Origin: Streptomyces finlayi
GTDB lineage: Bacteria; Actinomycetota; Actinomycetes; Streptomycetales; Streptomycetaceae
DNA: 64,000 bases
Direction: 5' to 3'
Assembly: GCF_014216315.1 (NCBI RefSeq)
Contig: NZ_CP045702.1
Span: 6,634,001 to 6,698,000, forward strand
The notes under the pieces were generated by a model. The model had not been told where the DNA came from, ran no database searches, and was given only the letters and a program-made list of their open reading frames with translations. Within the stretch, counting starts at the first letter, position 1. Every line of letters begins with the position of its first letter. Below, one piece after another: positions 24,276-33,139 of the stretch. Both the position numbers and the translations under genes were made by a program.

Positions 24276-24956
24276 ATGACGGTCACGGGACAGGACACGG
24301 ATGCGGTACGGGCGCTCCACGCGCTGGAGGACGCTCGTGCGTCCGTGCGGCTGCGGGCTGCTCTGGAGGTCGGCACGACGCCGGACCCGCGCTTCGTCGG
24401 CAAGCTGGTCGAGCGATGTGGGATCGAACCCGAGTTCTTCGTCCGCGACATGCTGACCTGGGCGCTCACCCGCCATCCGGTGTCCATGACGCTGCCCGAG
24501 CTGCTCCGCGAGGTCCGCTCGGAGCGGCCGCAGGCCCGGAGTCAGGCGCTGCACACGCTGTCCAAGATCGGGGACCGGCAGGCGTGGCCGGCGATCACAC
24601 CGGCGCTGTTGTCGGACGCCGACGACGAGGTGGCGCGGAGTGCCTGGCGCACCGCGGTCGTGCTCGTACCGCGGGACGGGGAGTTGGCGCTGGCCGAGGT
24701 GCTCACGACGCAGCTCGGACGCGGTGGGCGGGAGACGCGGCTCAGCCTCAGCCGTGCACTGGTCGCACTGGGCGAAGCGATCGTGCCGGCTCTGCTCACC
24801 GCGGCGACGGCCGCTGACCCGCACGTGCGCACCCACGCGCTCGCCACGCAACGGCTGCTGCGCGACCCGGACGCCGGATTCGAGTCGGCGATCGAGGAGG
24901 CGAAGCGCGTCGTGGCCCTCGACGGGGCCGGCCGAGGCGACGATAAGGCGTGCTGA
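24276..24956 (+). CDS. HEAT-repeat protein
   Basis: A 226-aa protein starting at ATG 24276 behind GAGGAGG. It is built of alpha-helical HEAT-like repeats (LPELLREVRSERPQARSQAL, AWPAITPALLSDADDEVARS, PALLTAATAADPHVRTHALA). Such solenoids bind proteins or nucleic acids; no enzyme motif is present. It is the first gene behind the MerR-type promoter and overlaps the regulator gene by seven bases. The pairing implies that both act in one response. The ligand is unknown. Confidence 0.75.
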   Translation: MTVTGQDTDAVRALHALEDARASVRLRAALEVGTTPDPRFVGKLVERCGIEPEFFVRDMLTWALTRHPVSMTLPELLREVRSERPQARSQALHTLSKIGDRQAWPAITPALLSDADDEVARSAWRTAVVLVPRDGELALAEVLTTQLGRGGRETRLSLSRALVALGEAIVPALLTAATAADPHVRTHALATQRLLRDPDAGFESAIEEAKRVVALDGAGRGDDKAC

Positions 24957-25954
24957 TCGGTGAGGTGGCGAGGCGGTCCGGGGTCAGTGCCCGCATGCTC
25001 CGGCATTACGAGTCGCTCGGCCTGGTGCGTCCTTCGGGCCGTACGGGCTCCGGGTACCGGGAGTACTCCGGGGAGGACATCCGGCGGATCTTCCATATCG
25101 AGAGTCTGCGTTCGCTGGGACTGTCGCTGCGCGAGATCGGGCGCGCGCTCGACGATCCCGGCTTCACCCCGTCGGCGCTCGTCGGCGACCTCATCCACCG
25201 GACGCGCGAACGCCTCGCGGCCGAGACCGACCTGCTCACCCGGCTGCGCCGGATCGAAGCCGCGGACCCGGCCGGCTGGGAGGACGTCCTCCAGGCCGTC
25301 GCGCTTCTCCAGGCCCTGGGGTCGAAGAGCGCCGACGCGCGCCAGCGCGCCGCCCTTTCCTCGGCCGACGGGATTCCGGTGCCGGTGGAGGCACTGGTGG
25401 AGGCGGCACTCAGCGAGACGGAGCCGAACGTCGCCGGGGCCCTTCGCTGGGCGCTGGCGCGATCAGGCGAAGACGGCGCCGCGCTGCTGGCGAAGGGCCT
25501 GGGCTCACCGGTGGCAGCGGTGCGGGAACGTGCCGTCCGGTCCCTGGCCGAGATGCCCGGTGATGAGGCTGCCGCGCGTTTGCGGCAGGCGCTCGCGCAC
25601 ACCGATGCGGTGGTGCGCGCTCATGCGGCTCTGGCGCTCGGGACGCGCGGTGCGGCCGATGCGGTCCCCACGCTCATCGACATGATCGCGGAAGGAAGGA
25701 ACGACACCGATGCGGCCGATGCGCTGAGCACGCTGGCGAGCGGCGCCGCGGATGCGGACCGGATCGCGACCGGGCTCGTCGACCGCCTCGCCCACGCCAC
25801 CACGACGGCGCCTGCCCGCGGACGGCTGACCCAGGCACTGGCGGGCATCCCGGGGGCGAAGGCGTCAGGCGCCCTCATGGAACTCGCGCATGACGCGGAC
25901 CGCGCCGTCGCGCTGACCGCCGCGTACCTTCTTCGACTACGCCCCGCACGGTGA
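24950..25954 (+). CDS. MerR-family regulator fused to HEAT repeats
   Basis: A 334-aa protein. Residues 1-70 are a MerR winged helix (IGEVARRSGVSARMLRHYE, then GYREYSGEDIRRI), followed by the dimerising helix near 75-110. Instead of a small metal- or drug-binding tail, residues about 130-330 are HEAT repeats (VEAALSETEPNVAGALRWAL, AAARLRQALAHTDAVVRAHA) like those of the upstream gene. It starts at GTG 24950 with weak spacing to GAGG, consistent with coupling. It likely binds the dyad at 24225-24247 and autoregulates. The effector domain has no obvious small-molecule pocket. Confidence 0.85.
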   Translation: MLIGEVARRSGVSARMLRHYESLGLVRPSGRTGSGYREYSGEDIRRIFHIESLRSLGLSLREIGRALDDPGFTPSALVGDLIHRTRERLAAETDLLTRLRRIEAADPAGWEDVLQAVALLQALGSKSADARQRAALSSADGIPVPVEALVEAALSETEPNVAGALRWALARSGEDGAALLAKGLGSPVAAVRERAVRSLAEMPGDEAAARLRQALAHTDAVVRAHAALALGTRGAADAVPTLIDMIAEGRNDTDAADALSTLASGAADADRIATGLVDRLAHATTTAPARGRLTQALAGIPGAKASGALMELAHDADRAVALTAAYLLRLRPAR

Positions 25955-26063
25955 CGGACCCGCCTGGGGGTGCCGCCTCCCACTGAGCGCTGATCCGTCG
26001 CGCGTCCGGCTGAGCGCTGTGGTCGGCCTCGGCCGACCACAGGTCCGGCAGGAGGTACTGGGC

Positions 26064-26089
26064 GGGCGGCCTCCGCAGGAGGGCCGCCC
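26064..26089. terminator. Terminator hairpin between the convergent MerR operon and gap
   Basis: GGGCGGCCTCC at 26064-26074 pairs with GGAGGGCCGCCC at 26078-26089 with one bulged base and a 3-base loop. It is 12 bases past the gap stop (minus strand) and about 110 bases past the MerR gene, so it can serve both. Confidence 0.65.
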
Positions 26090-26100
26090 CCGGTTTCCGG

Positions 26101-27099
26101 TCAGCCGGTGGCGAGGAGTTCGAGGGTGTCGATCACGCGGTTCGAGAAGCCCCACTCGTTGTCGTACCAGGCGACCACCTTGACGTGGCGGCCGTCGACG
26201 CGGGTCAGAGCCGAGTCGAAGATCGACGAGGCCGGATTGCCCGTGATGTCGGACGACACGAGGGGGTCGTCCGAGTACTCGAGTACGCCCGCGAGCGGCC
26301 CCTGCGCCGCGGCACGGTACGCCGCCAGCACGTCCTCGCGCGTCACGTCGCGAGCGACGGTCGTGTTGAGTTCGACGAGCGATCCCACCGGAACCGGTAC
26401 GCGGATCGAGTCGCCCGACAGCTTGCCGTCGAGGTTCGGCAGCACGAGGCCGATCGCCTTGGCCGCCCCTGTCGTGGTCGGCACGATGTTGACAGCGGCC
26501 GCGCGGGCACGGCGGGCGTCACGGTGCGGACCGTCCTGGAGGTTCTGCTCCTGGGTGTAGGCGTGCACCGTCGTCATGAAGCCGTGCTCGATCCCGGCGA
26601 GATCGTCGAGCACCTTGGCCAGCGGGGCGAGCGCGTTGGTCGTGCACGAGGCGTTGGAGACGATCGTGTGCGCCGAGGGGTCGTAGGCGTCGGTGTTGAC
26701 GCCGAACGCGAGGGTGACATCGGCGCCGTCCGCCGGCGCGCTGATGAGTACCCTCTTCGCGCCCGCCTCGATGTGGGCGCGGGCGGCCGTGGCCGACGTG
26801 AAGCGGCCGGTCGCCTCGAGCACGATGTCCACGCCGAGACCGGCCCACGGCAGCTGCGCCGGTTCGCGCTCGGCGAGCACGGTGATGCGACGGCCGTCGA
26901 CGACGAGGGTGTCTCCCTCGACCGTCACCGGGCGGCCGAGCCGGCCCGCCGTCGTGTCATAGGCGAGCAGCCGCGCGAGGGTGGCGGGCTCCGTGAGGTC
27001 GTTGACGGCGACGACCTCCAGGTCACTGTCGCGTTCGAGCAGTGCGCGCAGCACATTGCGTCCGATGCGGCCGAATCCGTTGATGGCGATGCGAGTCAT
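26101..27099 (-). CDS. gap: Type I glyceraldehyde-3-phosphate dehydrogenase
   Basis: A 332-aa enzyme, standard length. It oxidises glyceraldehyde 3-phosphate to 1,3-bisphosphoglycerate with NAD in glycolysis. RIAINGFGRIGRNVLRALL is the NAD-binding loop, SNASCTTNALAPL has the catalytic Cys, the catalytic His is in TVHAYT, and WYDNEWGFSNRV is the C-terminal signature. The ATG at 27097-27099 has AAGGGA upstream; a longer in-frame start is not supported. Streptomyces usually have more than one gap gene, and this isolated copy downstream of a GlxA regulator may be the accessory one. Confidence 0.93.
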   Translation of the reverse strand: MTRIAINGFGRIGRNVLRALLERDSDLEVVAVNDLTEPATLARLLAYDTTAGRLGRPVTVEGDTLVVDGRRITVLAEREPAQLPWAGLGVDIVLEATGRFTSATAARAHIEAGAKRVLISAPADGADVTLAFGVNTDAYDPSAHTIVSNASCTTNALAPLAKVLDDLAGIEHGFMTTVHAYTQEQNLQDGPHRDARRARAAAVNIVPTTTGAAKAIGLVLPNLDGKLSGDSIRVPVPVGSLVELNTTVARDVTREDVLAAYRAAAQGPLAGVLEYSDDPLVSSDITGNPASSIFDSALTRVDGRHVKVVAWYDNEWGFSNRVIDTLELLATG

Positions 27100-27205
27100 G
27101 AGTGGTGTCCCTTCGGGTTCGTCACCAGGTTCTCGCGCGGCATCCACCGGTGACAGCGGCGTGATCGCCACGGTCCGAAAGGATCACGCCAGGGGTGGTC
27201 GCGGG

Positions 27206-28162
27206 CTACTGCCCCTGGGCGAAGGTGCGCCGGTACTCGCTCGGTGTGGTGTCGAGGATGCGCTGGAAGTGCAGCCGCAGATTCGCACCGGTGCCGAGGC
27301 CGACGTCGGCGGCGATCTGCTCGACGCCCCGCTGTGATCGCTCGAGCAGCTCACGGGCCACGTCGATGCGGGCTCGCATGACCCACTGCATCGGCGTGTA
27401 CCCCGTGTCTTCGACGAAGCGCCGCGAGAACGTGCGAGGCGACACCGCCGCGTGCCGGGCGAGCACTTCGAGGGTGAGGGGCTCACCGAGCCGGTGCAGC
27501 GCCCACTCCCGGGTGGCGGCGAACCGCTCGCCGAGCGGCTCGGGCACACTGCGCGGCACGTACTGCGCCTGACCCCCGCTGCGGTAGGGGGCCGCCACCA
27601 GGCGCCGCGCCGCGTGGTTCGACGCGGACACCCCCAGATCGCCGCGCAGGATGTGCAGGCACAGGTCGATGCCCGAGGCGGCGCCGGCCGACGTCAGCAC
27701 GCTGCCCTCGTCGACGAACAGGACGTTCGCGTCGACCCGAACGAGTGGACGCTTCTCCGCGAGTGCCCGCGTGTAGTGCCAGTGCGTCGTGGCGCGCTTT
27801 CCGTCGAGCAGACCCGTGGCGGCGAGCGCGAAGGCGCCCGTGGAGATGGCGGCGAGCCGCGCGCCCCGGTGGTGGGCGGCGATCAGCGCGTCGACGACGG
27901 CCTGCGGCGGATCGTCACGGTCCGGGTGCCGGTAGCCGGGAACGAAGACGATGTCAGCCCACGCGAGTGCCTCGATGCCGTGGGCGACGTGGTACGTGAG
28001 GCCGTCGCCGCCGGCCACGGGACCGGGTGCCGCGCCGCACACCCGCACCTCGTACGGCATGCTCGCGCGGGTCGTGAACACCTGCGCGGGGATACCGACA
28101 TCGAGAGGCTTCGCACCTTCGAGCACGAGGACGGCGACGTGATGCAGGGGTGAGGCTGGCAC
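27206..28162 (-). CDS. GlxA-type AraC regulator with DJ-1/PfpI domain
   Basis: About 318 aa. Residues 1-170 are a class I glutamine amidotransferase-like (DJ-1/PfpI) domain (VAVLVLEGAKPLDVGIP, WADIVFVPGYRHPD). The elbow normally holding a Cys reads AAISTGAFALA, so catalysis is unlikely and sensing more likely. Residues 210-318 are an AraC HTH (LEVLARHAAVSPRTFSRRF and GTGANLRLHFQR). I start at GTG 28160-28162 because the longer frame begins with TTG in the argC promoter region. It lies 106 bp upstream of gap on the same strand and may regulate it, and is divergent from argC. Confidence 0.85.
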   Translation of the reverse strand: MPASPLHHVAVLVLEGAKPLDVGIPAQVFTTRASMPYEVRVCGAAPGPVAGGDGLTYHVAHGIEALAWADIVFVPGYRHPDRDDPPQAVVDALIAAHHRGARLAAISTGAFALAATGLLDGKRATTHWHYTRALAEKRPLVRVDANVLFVDEGSVLTSAGAASGIDLCLHILRGDLGVSASNHAARRLVAAPYRSGGQAQYVPRSVPEPLGERFAATREWALHRLGEPLTLEVLARHAAVSPRTFSRRFVEDTGYTPMQWVMRARIDVARELLERSQRGVEQIAADVGLGTGANLRLHFQRILDTTPSEYRRTFAQGQ

Positions 28163-28233
28163 GGGAAGAGGGTACGCGGGGGCCTCTCGCCCCTGTTCCC
28201 GCAGGCCGCGTGCTCCGCCGGGCAACCAGCTCT

Positions 28234-28269
28234 TTGCATAAAAGTGCAGCCCTGCGTATAGTCATGCCA
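28234..28269 (+). promoter_or_regulatory. argC promoter with two ARG-box-like sites
   Basis: TTGCAT (28234-28239) and TATAGT (28257-28262) are 17 bp apart, a strong -35/-10 pair. TTGCATAAAAGTGCAG (28234-28249) and TGCGTATAGTCATGCCA (28253-28269) resemble ArgR half-site pairs and cover both promoter elements. ArgR bound with arginine would block RNA polymerase here. Confidence 0.7.
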
Positions 28270-28287
28270 TCGACGAGGAGGATTTCG

Positions 28288-29316
28288 ATGGTGGTACGCG
28301 CAGCGGTGGCAGGAGCGAGCGGATACGCGGGCGGGGAGTTGCTCCGTCTCCTGCTGGCCCACCCGCAGGTCGAGATCGGGGCCCTCACCGCCCATTCCAA
28401 CGCGGGACAGCAGCTCGGGTCCCTCCAGCCGCATCTGCGGCCGCTCGCCGGCCGGGTGCTCGAGCCGACCACCGCCGAGGTGCTCGCCGGGCACGACGTC
28501 GTCTTCCTCGCCCTCCCGCACGGCCAGTCCGCGGCCGTCGCCGAGCAACTGGGTGATGAGGTGCTCGTGGTCGACATGGGCGCCGACTTCCGGCTGAAGG
28601 ACGGAGCCGACTGGGAGAAGTTCTACGGTTCGGCGCACGCCGGCACCTGGCCCTACGGGCTGCCCGAGCTGCCCGGCGGCCGGGCCGCGCTGGAAGGGGC
28701 CAAGCGCATCGCGGTGCCCGGCTGCTACCCGACCGCCGTCTCCCTCGCGCTCTTCCCCGCCTACGCCGCAGGCCTCGCCGAGCCCGAGGCCGTCGTCGTC
28801 GCCGCTTCCGGGAGCTCGGGGGCGGGCAAGGCGCTCAAGCCGCACCTCCTCGGTTCCGAGGTGATGGGCAACATGTCCCCGTACGGCGTCGGCGGAGTGC
28901 ACCGGCACACGCCCGAGATGATCCAGAACCTCAGCGCCGCCGCAGGTGAGCCGGTGACCGTCTCCTTCACGCCGACCCTCGCCCCCATGCCCCGCGGCAT
29001 CCTCGCCACGTGCAGCGCGAAGGCGAAGCCGGGCGTGACCGCCCAGACGCTGCGTACGGCGTACGAGAAGGTGTTCGCGGACGAGCCGTTCGTCGATCTG
29101 CTCCCCGAGGGCCGGTGGCCCTCCACGGCGGCCGTCCACGGTTCCAACGCCGTACAGATCCAGGTCGCCCACGACGAGGCCGCGGGCCGGATCATCGTGA
29201 TCAGCGCCATCGACAACCTCACCAAGGGAACCGCCGGCGGCGCCCTGCAGAGCATGAACATCGCCCTCGGGATCCCCGAGGACACAGGTCTTTCCACGAT
29301 CGGAGTCGCACCGTGA
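28288..29316 (+). CDS. argC: N-acetyl-gamma-glutamyl-phosphate reductase
   Basis: A 342-aa enzyme that reduces N-acetylglutamyl phosphate to the semialdehyde with NADPH, third step of arginine synthesis. AVAGASGYAGGELLRLLL is the NADPH loop, VPGCYPTAVSLAL holds the catalytic Cys, HRHTPEM the substrate-binding His, and SAIDNLTKGTAGGALQ the C-terminal signature. GAGGAGG precedes the ATG at 28288. It is first of the argCJBDR operon; its stop overlaps the argJ start (GTGA). Confidence 0.96.
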   Translation: MVVRAAVAGASGYAGGELLRLLLAHPQVEIGALTAHSNAGQQLGSLQPHLRPLAGRVLEPTTAEVLAGHDVVFLALPHGQSAAVAEQLGDEVLVVDMGADFRLKDGADWEKFYGSAHAGTWPYGLPELPGGRAALEGAKRIAVPGCYPTAVSLALFPAYAAGLAEPEAVVVAASGSSGAGKALKPHLLGSEVMGNMSPYGVGGVHRHTPEMIQNLSAAAGEPVTVSFTPTLAPMPRGILATCSAKAKPGVTAQTLRTAYEKVFADEPFVDLLPEGRWPSTAAVHGSNAVQIQVAHDEAAGRIIVISAIDNLTKGTAGGALQSMNIALGIPEDTGLSTIGVAP

Positions 29317-30467
29317 GCGTCACGGCAGCACAGGGATTCACGGCGGCGGGCATCGCCGCCGGAATCAAGGAGAGCGGTCAACCGGACCTGGCCCTCGTGG
29401 TCAACAACGGACCGCGTCGAGCCGCCGCGGGCGTCTTCACCTCCAACCGTGTGAAGGCCGCTCCCGTCCTCTGGTCGGAGCAGGTACTCAAGGGTGGCGA
29501 GGTCACCGCCGTCGTCCTCAACTCCGGTGGTGCCAACGCCTGTACGGGTCCCCAGGGTTTCCAGGACACCCACGCCACCGCCGAGAAGGCCGCCGAGGTC
29601 CTCGAAGGACACAGCGCGGGCGAGATCGCGGTCGCCTCGACCGGACTCATCGGCCTGCCGCTCCCCATGGACAAGCTGCTGCCCGGCATCGAGCAGGCCG
29701 CGGCGGCACTCGGCGAGCACGGCGGCGAGAAGGCCGCCATCGCCATCAAGACCACCGACACGGTGCACAAGACGAGCGTGGCCACCCACGGCGGCTGGAC
29801 CGTCGGAGGCATGGCCAAGGGCGCGGGCATGCTCGCCCCCGGCCTGGCCACCATGCTGGTCGTCCTCACCACCGACGCCGACGTGGAGGCCCCCGCGCTC
29901 GACGCCGCACTGCGCGAAGCGACCCGGACCACCTTCGACCGGGTCGACTCCGACGGCTGCATGTCGACCAACGACACGGTGCTGCTGCTCGCCTCGGGGG
30001 CGAGCGGGATCACGCCCGCGCAGGACGAGTTCGCCGAGGCGGTACGTGCCGTGTGCGCGGACCTCGCCCGGCAGCTGATCGGTGACGCCGAGGGTGCCTC
30101 CAAGGACATCCGCATCGAGGTGATCAACGCCGCCACCGAGGACGACGCCGTCGAGGTCGGCCGGAGCATCGCCCGTAACAACCTCCTCAAGTGCGCCATC
30201 CACGGCGAGGACCCCAACTGGGGCCGTGTCCTCTCCGCGATCGGCACCACGAAGGCCGCCTTCGAACCGGACCGGCTGAACGTGGCCATCAACGACGTCT
30301 GGGTGTGCAGGAACGGCGGCGTGGGCGCGGACCGCGAACTCGTCGACATGCGGTACCGCGAGGTCCGCATCACCGCCGACCTCGCCGAAGGCGGCCAGTC
30401 GGCCGTCATCTGGGCCAACGACCTGACCGCGGAGTACGTCCACGAGAACAGCGCGTACAGCTCATGA
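29313..30467 (+). CDS. argJ: Bifunctional ornithine acetyltransferase/N-acetylglutamate synthase
   Basis: A 384-aa protein beginning at GTG 29313. ArgJ moves the acetyl group from N-acetylornithine to glutamate, recycling it, and in bifunctional forms also uses acetyl-CoA. KGAGMLAPGLATMLVVLTT contains the A-T-M-L site where the precursor cuts itself into alpha and beta chains with Thr as nucleophile. DSDGCMSTNDTVLLLASG and CAIHGEDPNWGR are family blocks. It is coupled to argC and argB by four-base overlaps. Confidence 0.95.
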   Translation: MSVTAAQGFTAAGIAAGIKESGQPDLALVVNNGPRRAAAGVFTSNRVKAAPVLWSEQVLKGGEVTAVVLNSGGANACTGPQGFQDTHATAEKAAEVLEGHSAGEIAVASTGLIGLPLPMDKLLPGIEQAAAALGEHGGEKAAIAIKTTDTVHKTSVATHGGWTVGGMAKGAGMLAPGLATMLVVLTTDADVEAPALDAALREATRTTFDRVDSDGCMSTNDTVLLLASGASGITPAQDEFAEAVRAVCADLARQLIGDAEGASKDIRIEVINAATEDDAVEVGRSIARNNLLKCAIHGEDPNWGRVLSAIGTTKAAFEPDRLNVAINDVWVCRNGGVGADRELVDMRYREVRITADLAEGGQSAVIWANDLTAEYVHENSAYSS

Positions 30468-31381
30468 GCACGCCCGCGCGGAAGCACACCGCGCTGCCGA
30501 AGGCACAGATCCTGATCGAGGCACTGCCCTGGCTGACCCGGCACAACGGCAAGACCGTCGTCATCAAGTTCGGCGGCAACGCCATGATCGACGAGGAGCT
30601 GAAGGCCGCCTTCGCCCAGGACGTCGTCTTCCTGCGCCACGCCGGTCTCAAGCCCGTCGTCGTGCACGGCGGCGGCCCGCAGATCAGCGCCCAGCTCGAC
30701 AAGCAGGGCCTGGTCAGCGAGTTCAAGGCCGGACTCCGGGTCACCACACCCGAGGCGATGGACGTCGTACGGATGGTGCTCGCCGGACAGGTCCAGCGCG
30801 AGCTGGTCGGCCTCCTCAACCAGCACGGCCCGCTCGCCGTCGGCATGACCGGCGAGGACGCCCACACGATCACCGCCGTCCAGCACCGGCCCGTCATCGA
30901 CGGCGAACTCGTCGACATCGGCCGGGTCGGCGAGATCACCGCGATCGACACCGGCGCCATACAGGCACTCCTGGACGACGGCCGCATTCCGGTCGTCTCC
31001 TCCATCGCGCGCTCCGCCGACGACAACCACGTCTACAACGTCAACGCGGACACCGCGGCGGCGGCACTCGCCGCCGCGCTGAACGCCGAGACGCTGATGG
31101 TCCTCACCGACGTGGAGGGCCTCTACGAGGACTGGCCGCACAGCGACGACGTGATCAGCCGGCTCACCGCCACCGAGCTGGAGAAGCTGCTGCCCAGCCT
31201 GTCGAGCGGCATGGTCCCCAAGATGCAGGGCTGCCTGCACGCCGTACGCAACGGCGTCGAGACCGCCCGCGTCATCGACGGCCGGGTCCAGCACTCGATC
31301 CTGCTGGAGATCTTCACCGACGAGGGCGTCGGCACGATGGTCGTGGCCGACGCACCGACCCGTACCAAGGGGGAGTCATGA
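30464..31381 (+). CDS. argB: Acetylglutamate kinase
   Basis: A 305-aa amino-acid-kinase-fold protein that phosphorylates N-acetylglutamate, the committed step. VIKFGGNAM and VVHGGGPQIS are the ATP and phosphate loops, YNVNADTAAAALAAAL and LTDVEGLY the substrate and nucleotide region, and GMVPKMQ holds the catalytic Lys. The N-terminal helix (KAQILIEALPWLTRHNGK) is the extension found in arginine-feedback-inhibited hexameric enzymes, so end-product inhibition is likely. ATG 30464 overlaps argJ. Confidence 0.96.
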   Translation: MSTPARKHTALPKAQILIEALPWLTRHNGKTVVIKFGGNAMIDEELKAAFAQDVVFLRHAGLKPVVVHGGGPQISAQLDKQGLVSEFKAGLRVTTPEAMDVVRMVLAGQVQRELVGLLNQHGPLAVGMTGEDAHTITAVQHRPVIDGELVDIGRVGEITAIDTGAIQALLDDGRIPVVSSIARSADDNHVYNVNADTAAAALAAALNAETLMVLTDVEGLYEDWPHSDDVISRLTATELEKLLPSLSSGMVPKMQGCLHAVRNGVETARVIDGRVQHSILLEIFTDEGVGTMVVADAPTRTKGES

Positions 31382-32574
31382 GCAACGAGGAACTCTCGAA
31401 GCGCTGGCAGGGCGCGCTGATGGACAACTACGGCACCCCGCAGCTCCCCCTGGTCCGCGGCGCGGGCGCCCACGTCTGGGATGCCGAAGGCACCGAGTAC
31501 CTCGACTTCGTCGGCGGTATCGCGGTGAACGCGCTGGGCCACGCCCACCCCGCCGTCGTCGAGGCCGTCTCCGCCCAGATCGCGTCACTCGGCCACGTCT
31601 CGAACCTCTTCATCGCCGAACCGCCCATCGCCCTCGCCGAGCGGCTGCTCCAGCTCTTCGGCCGGACGGGCAAGGTGTACTTCTCCAACTCCGGCGCCGA
31701 GGCCAACGAGGCCGCGTTCAAGATCGGCCGGCTCACCGGGCGCACGCACATGGTCGCCACCGACGGCGGCTTCCACGGCCGGACCATGGGCGCGCTCGCC
31801 CTCACCGGCCAGCCCGGGAAGCGGGAGCCGTTCGTCCCGCTGCCCGGGGACGTCACGCATGTGCCCTACGGCGACGTCGAAGCGCTGCGGACCGCGGTGA
31901 CGACCGACACGGCCCTGCTGATCGTCGAGCCGGTCCAGGGCGAGAACGGCGTCGTCGTCCCGCCCAAGGGCTATCTGGAGGCGGCCCGGGAGATCACCCG
32001 GGCCACCGGCACCCTGCTCGTGCTCGACGAGGTGCAGACCGGCATCGGCCGCTGCGGTTACTGGTTCGAGCACCAGGCCCACCAGGGCGTCGAGCCCGAC
32101 GTCGTCACCCTCGCCAAGGGCCTCGGCGGCGGACTGCCGATCGGCGCCACCGTCGCGTTCGGTGCGGCGGCCGGCCTGCTGGAGCCCGGCCACCACGGCA
32201 CGACGTTCGGCGGCAACCCGGTCGCCTGCGCGGCCGGACTCGCCGTTCTGGACACGCTCGCGGCCGACGGCGCCCTGGACGACGTGAAGCGTCTCGGCGA
32301 GAAGATCAGGAACGGCGTGGAGGGCCTGGGCCACCCCCTGGTCTCCCACGTCCGCGGCTGCGGCCTGCTGCTGGGTATCGTGCTCACCGGACCCCTCGCA
32401 CCGAAGGTGCAGCAGGCGGCCCAGAGAGCCGGACTCCTGGTCAACGCGCCCGCCCCCGATGTCGTACGGCTCATGCCGCCGCTGATCATCGGCGACGCGG
32501 AGGTGGACGCCTTCCTGCGGGTCCTGCCGGGTGCTCTCGACGCGGCATACGGGGACGGACGATCCGGAGCATGA
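31378..32574 (+). CDS. argD: Acetylornithine aminotransferase
   Basis: A 398-aa class III PLP transaminase that makes N-acetylornithine from the semialdehyde and glutamate. FSNSGAEANEAAFKIGR binds the cofactor phosphate, LLVLDEVQTGIGR has the Asp on the pyridine nitrogen, and the Schiff-base Lys is in VTLAKGLGGGLPIGA. HHGTTFGGNPVAC is the substrate loop. ATG 31378 overlaps argB (ATGA). Confidence 0.95.
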   Translation: MSNEELSKRWQGALMDNYGTPQLPLVRGAGAHVWDAEGTEYLDFVGGIAVNALGHAHPAVVEAVSAQIASLGHVSNLFIAEPPIALAERLLQLFGRTGKVYFSNSGAEANEAAFKIGRLTGRTHMVATDGGFHGRTMGALALTGQPGKREPFVPLPGDVTHVPYGDVEALRTAVTTDTALLIVEPVQGENGVVVPPKGYLEAAREITRATGTLLVLDEVQTGIGRCGYWFEHQAHQGVEPDVVTLAKGLGGGLPIGATVAFGAAAGLLEPGHHGTTFGGNPVACAAGLAVLDTLAADGALDDVKRLGEKIRNGVEGLGHPLVSHVRGCGLLLGIVLTGPLAPKVQQAAQRAGLLVNAPAPDVVRLMPPLIIGDAEVDAFLRVLPGALDAAYGDGRSGA

Positions 32575-32599
32575 CGATCCGGAGAATGAGGCGACGACG

Positions 32600-33139
32600 A
32601 TGACCGAGGCGCAGGAATCCGAGCACGGCGGGCCGTCCGTGCCGCAGACCCGCACGGCCCGCCACCGCCGGATCGTGGACATCCTGAACCGGCAGCCGGT
32701 CCGCTCGCAGAGCCAGCTGGCCAAGCTCCTCGCCGACGACGGGCTGAGCGTCACTCAGGCGACGCTCTCCCGCGACCTGGACGAGCTGGGCGCGGTGAAG
32801 ATCCGTAACACCGGGGGCGAACTGATCTACGCGGTGCCGAGCGAGGGCGGATTCCGTACCCCGCAGGCGCCGCTTGGCGGCTCGGCCAAGGAGGAGCGGA
32901 TGCGGCGGCTCTCCGCCGAACTGCTCATCTCCGCGGAGGCGTCGGCCAACCTGGTGGTGCTGCGCACGCCTCCGGGCGCGGCCCAGTTCCTCGCCTCGGC
33001 CATCGACCAGGCCGAACTGCACGACATCCTGGGCACCATCGCGGGCGACGACACACTCATGCTGATCAGCCGCGACCCGGCGGGCGGCCAGGCACTCGCC
33101 GACCACCTCCTTCGCCTCGCCCAGAACGACCGGCCCTAG
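32600..33139 (+). CDS. argR: Arginine repressor
   Basis: A 179-aa protein with GAGG eight bases before ATG 32600. The N-terminal winged helix includes RSQSQLAKLLADDGLSVTQA and TLSRDLDELGAVK. The C-terminal hexamerisation and arginine-binding domain has LVVLRTPPGAAQFLASAID and GTIAGDDTLML with the paired Asp residues that contact arginine. It closes the arg operon it represses, giving autoregulation. Likely targets in the window are the sites before argC and argG. Its TAG overlaps the convergent transpeptidase stop. Confidence 0.95.
   Translation: MTEAQESEHGGPSVPQTRTARHRRIVDILNRQPVRSQSQLAKLLADDGLSVTQATLSRDLDELGAVKIRNTGGELIYAVPSEGGFRTPQAPLGGSAKEERMRRLSAELLISAEASANLVVLRTPPGAAQFLASAIDQAELHDILGTIAGDDTLMLISRDPAGGQALADHLLRLAQNDRP

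Noticed and set aside
29378..31294. A 638-codon open frame antisense to argJ-argB
   Set aside because: Same artefact of high GC; composition is biased and the sense strand encodes conserved catalytic motifs throughout.
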